This document shows, one piece after another, positions 62,899 through 64,000 of a DNA stretch of 64,000 nt. The stretch is taken from assembly GCF_014203715.1 (NCBI RefSeq), contig NZ_JACHJP010000011.1, forward strand, positions 231,097 to 295,096. The letters are read 5' to 3'. Within the stretch, counting starts at the first letter, position 1. Every line of letters begins with the position of its first letter. The stretch is from Streptosporangium saharense. GTDB lineage: Bacteria > Actinomycetota > Actinomycetes > Streptosporangiales > Streptosporangiaceae. A program made the translations under genes and the position numbers. The notes below the pieces were generated by a model, which saw only the letters and a list, made by a program, of their open reading frames with translations, had not been told where the DNA came from and did not search any database.

Positions 62899-63659
62899 AT
62901 GGCCATCCCCGTGAGCGTCGACAACAAGATCGGACAGGTGACCCCCGAACGCTACGACCAGTCGGCATCAACGTCCACACCCTCAAGTCGCACCGTTGGG
63001 TGTCCTCGCGCTGGCCGGTCGAGCACCGCCAGGCGGGCGTCTCGCACACCGTGCGCAAGATCCTCGCCTCCCTCCCGGACGAGGCCCGCCGGTGGGAGCT
63101 GATCAAGACGGCGCCGCTGGACGAGCGCACCGGCCAGTATCGCTGGACCCCGGACGCGGCCAAGCGGGTGGGCGGCTTCCAGGTCGATCACCCCTTCACC
63201 GTCAAGGAGAAGGTCGAGGCCGTGCACGAGCTGGTAGTCGATGAGCAGGTGGCGGCCAGAGTGGTCACCGACCTGCTGCACCGGCCGGACGTGGCCTTCA
63301 AGGCCATGGCCGACGACACCGCCAAGCAGATGGTCAACCGCGCGCAGGTCGACCACGCCTTCCAGGGGATGGAGCGGAACATCCAGCCGGTGGCCCCGAT
63401 CTTGCGGGAGGTGGTGCGCCCGCTGCAGTTCGTCGACCTGATCGCCGCCTGCGCGCTGTTTGCCTCCTCCATCGAGCGGGCCATGCCGCAGCTGAACGGG
63501 CACCGCTTCACCGAGCAGGAGCAGGAGGCGGTGCGTGATCGGCTGCGCCAGGTCCGCGCGGCGGCGGACTGGGTCGAGCATGCGATCGAGACCGGCGACA
63601 CGACGCTGGAGGAGAGCCTGGCGGCGTTGCTCCGCAATCCCGGCCCCGATCCGGCGTGA
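62899..63659 (+). pseudogene. DUF6192-like protein gene, broken by an N-terminal deletion/frameshift
   Basis: AGAGGAGCGAGGG precedes ATG 62899, which opens MAIPVSVDNKIGQVTPERYDQ in the normal DUF6192 way, but at about 62960 the coding signal jumps to another frame as GINVHTLKSHRWVSSRWPVEHRQAGVSHTVRKILASL and continues intact (AKRVGGFQVDHPFTVKEKVEAVHELV, HRPDVAFKAMADDTAKQMVNRAQ) to the stop at 63659. Family members have several tens of residues between these parts, so an internal deletion with frame change is likely. DUF6192 proteins are frequent on actinobacterial mobile elements. Confidence 0.65.
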
Positions 63660-63675
63660 GCGGGCACCGCGCGTC

Positions 63676-64000
63676 ATGCCCGGCTCATCAGGTCAGGGCA
63701 CTCCAGGTCAGGGCGACCCCGACCGGCGCTCGGGCCGGCGCGGCGGCGGACAGCGGGCCCGGTTGCCCGCCAACGTCCGCGGTGAACGCGTCCGGGTCGC
63801 GCTGATAGAGGCCCGCCCTGCCGGATTGACGCTCAAGCAGCTGGCGATCGCCACCGGCATGAGCGTCTACTACGTCCGCAAGGGCCTGCTCTGGATCAAA
63901 GACACCGGCGCGCTTTTGCAGACCCGCCCACCATGTTCGCCCGCACACCGGGCAGCGAGATCGCGGCCGCCGCTGCTGAATCTCTCTGGTCGTCGGCCCC
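63676..64000 (+). CDS. Partial helix-turn-helix protein (RacP-like), cut by the window end
   Basis: Frame open from ATG 63676 to the last base, so no stop is seen. The translation has a basic Gly/Arg-rich N-terminus and then RVRVALIEARPAGLTLKQLAIATGMSVYYVRKGLLWIKDT, a winged-helix DNA-binding pattern found in RacP-like proteins of actinobacterial plasmids and integrative elements. It follows the broken DUF6192-like gene by 16 nt, supporting a mobile-element remnant at this end. Start not certain. Confidence 0.5.
   Translation, partial: MPGSSGQGTPGQGDPDRRSGRRGGGQRARLPANVRGERVRVALIEARPAGLTLKQLAIATGMSVYYVRKGLLWIKDTGALLQTRPPCSPAHRAARSRPPLLNLSGRRP

Overview
The window is GC-rich, densely packed actinomycete DNA. 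It has GTG/TTG starts and many 1-4 nt ATGA, GTGA or TGATG gene overlaps. It also carries actinobacterial hallmarks: a DUF574-type methyltransferase, a mycothiol-dependent maleylpyruvate isomerase family protein, an SCO6745-like protein, a BldC-like regulator, XRE/TPR regulators and an F420/flavin LLM oxidoreductase. The combination suggests Streptosporangiales (Streptosporangium/Nonomuraea-like). No rRNA or tRNA gene was recognised. All functions are read from translated motifs and remembered family features; no search was run.

1-8.2 kb holds housekeeping and stand-alone genes: a regulatory HATPase, a SAM methyltransferase, a secreted fasciclin protein, a papain-like NlpC/P60 protein, phosphoglucomutase, and an LLM oxidoreductase with its FMN-reductase partner. 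8.3-14.6 kb looks like amino-sugar and D-amino-acid salvage: GlcNAc kinase (with an unusual 81-nt in-frame repeat), MurQ etherase, GNAT, then a coupled M19 dipeptidase, COG3375-like GNAT and N-acylamino acid racemase. 14.6-18 kb is an EfeUOB iron-uptake operon behind two iron-box (DtxR/IdeR-type) sites. 18-21 kb has small regulators, a VOC protein and a structured intergenic repeat.

20.9-48.8 kb lies almost entirely on the minus strand and is the dominant feature: two oligopeptide ABC importers with three binding proteins, a PucR and a GntR regulator, three beta-lactamase-fold serine hydrolases, an S9 peptidase, a TldD/PmbA pair, two tandem DUF4438 proteins, a Gfo/Idh/MocA oxidoreductase and a D-2-hydroxyacid dehydrogenase. 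The promoters of the second importer operon and of the dehydrogenase share one inverted-repeat operator. I read the region as a peptide import and dismantling locus, probably for D-residue-containing or modified peptides.

48.9-51.7 kb has an MFS exporter with a divergent TetR and operator, and a SnoaL-like protein. 51.8-58.4 kb is accessory: a five-repeat CRISPR array without cas genes, GNAT plus XRE/TPR regulator, an operon of small orphan proteins (the first apparently frameshifted), and a BldC-like / radical SAM / PCMT-like methyltransferase operon resembling peptide-modification clusters. 59.3-62.3 kb is a TetR-controlled ABC-F plus virginiamycin B lyase pair, a predicted streptogramin-resistance cassette. 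The right end holds a small Cys-rich protein, a broken DUF6192-like gene and a partial helix-turn-helix gene cut by the window edge.
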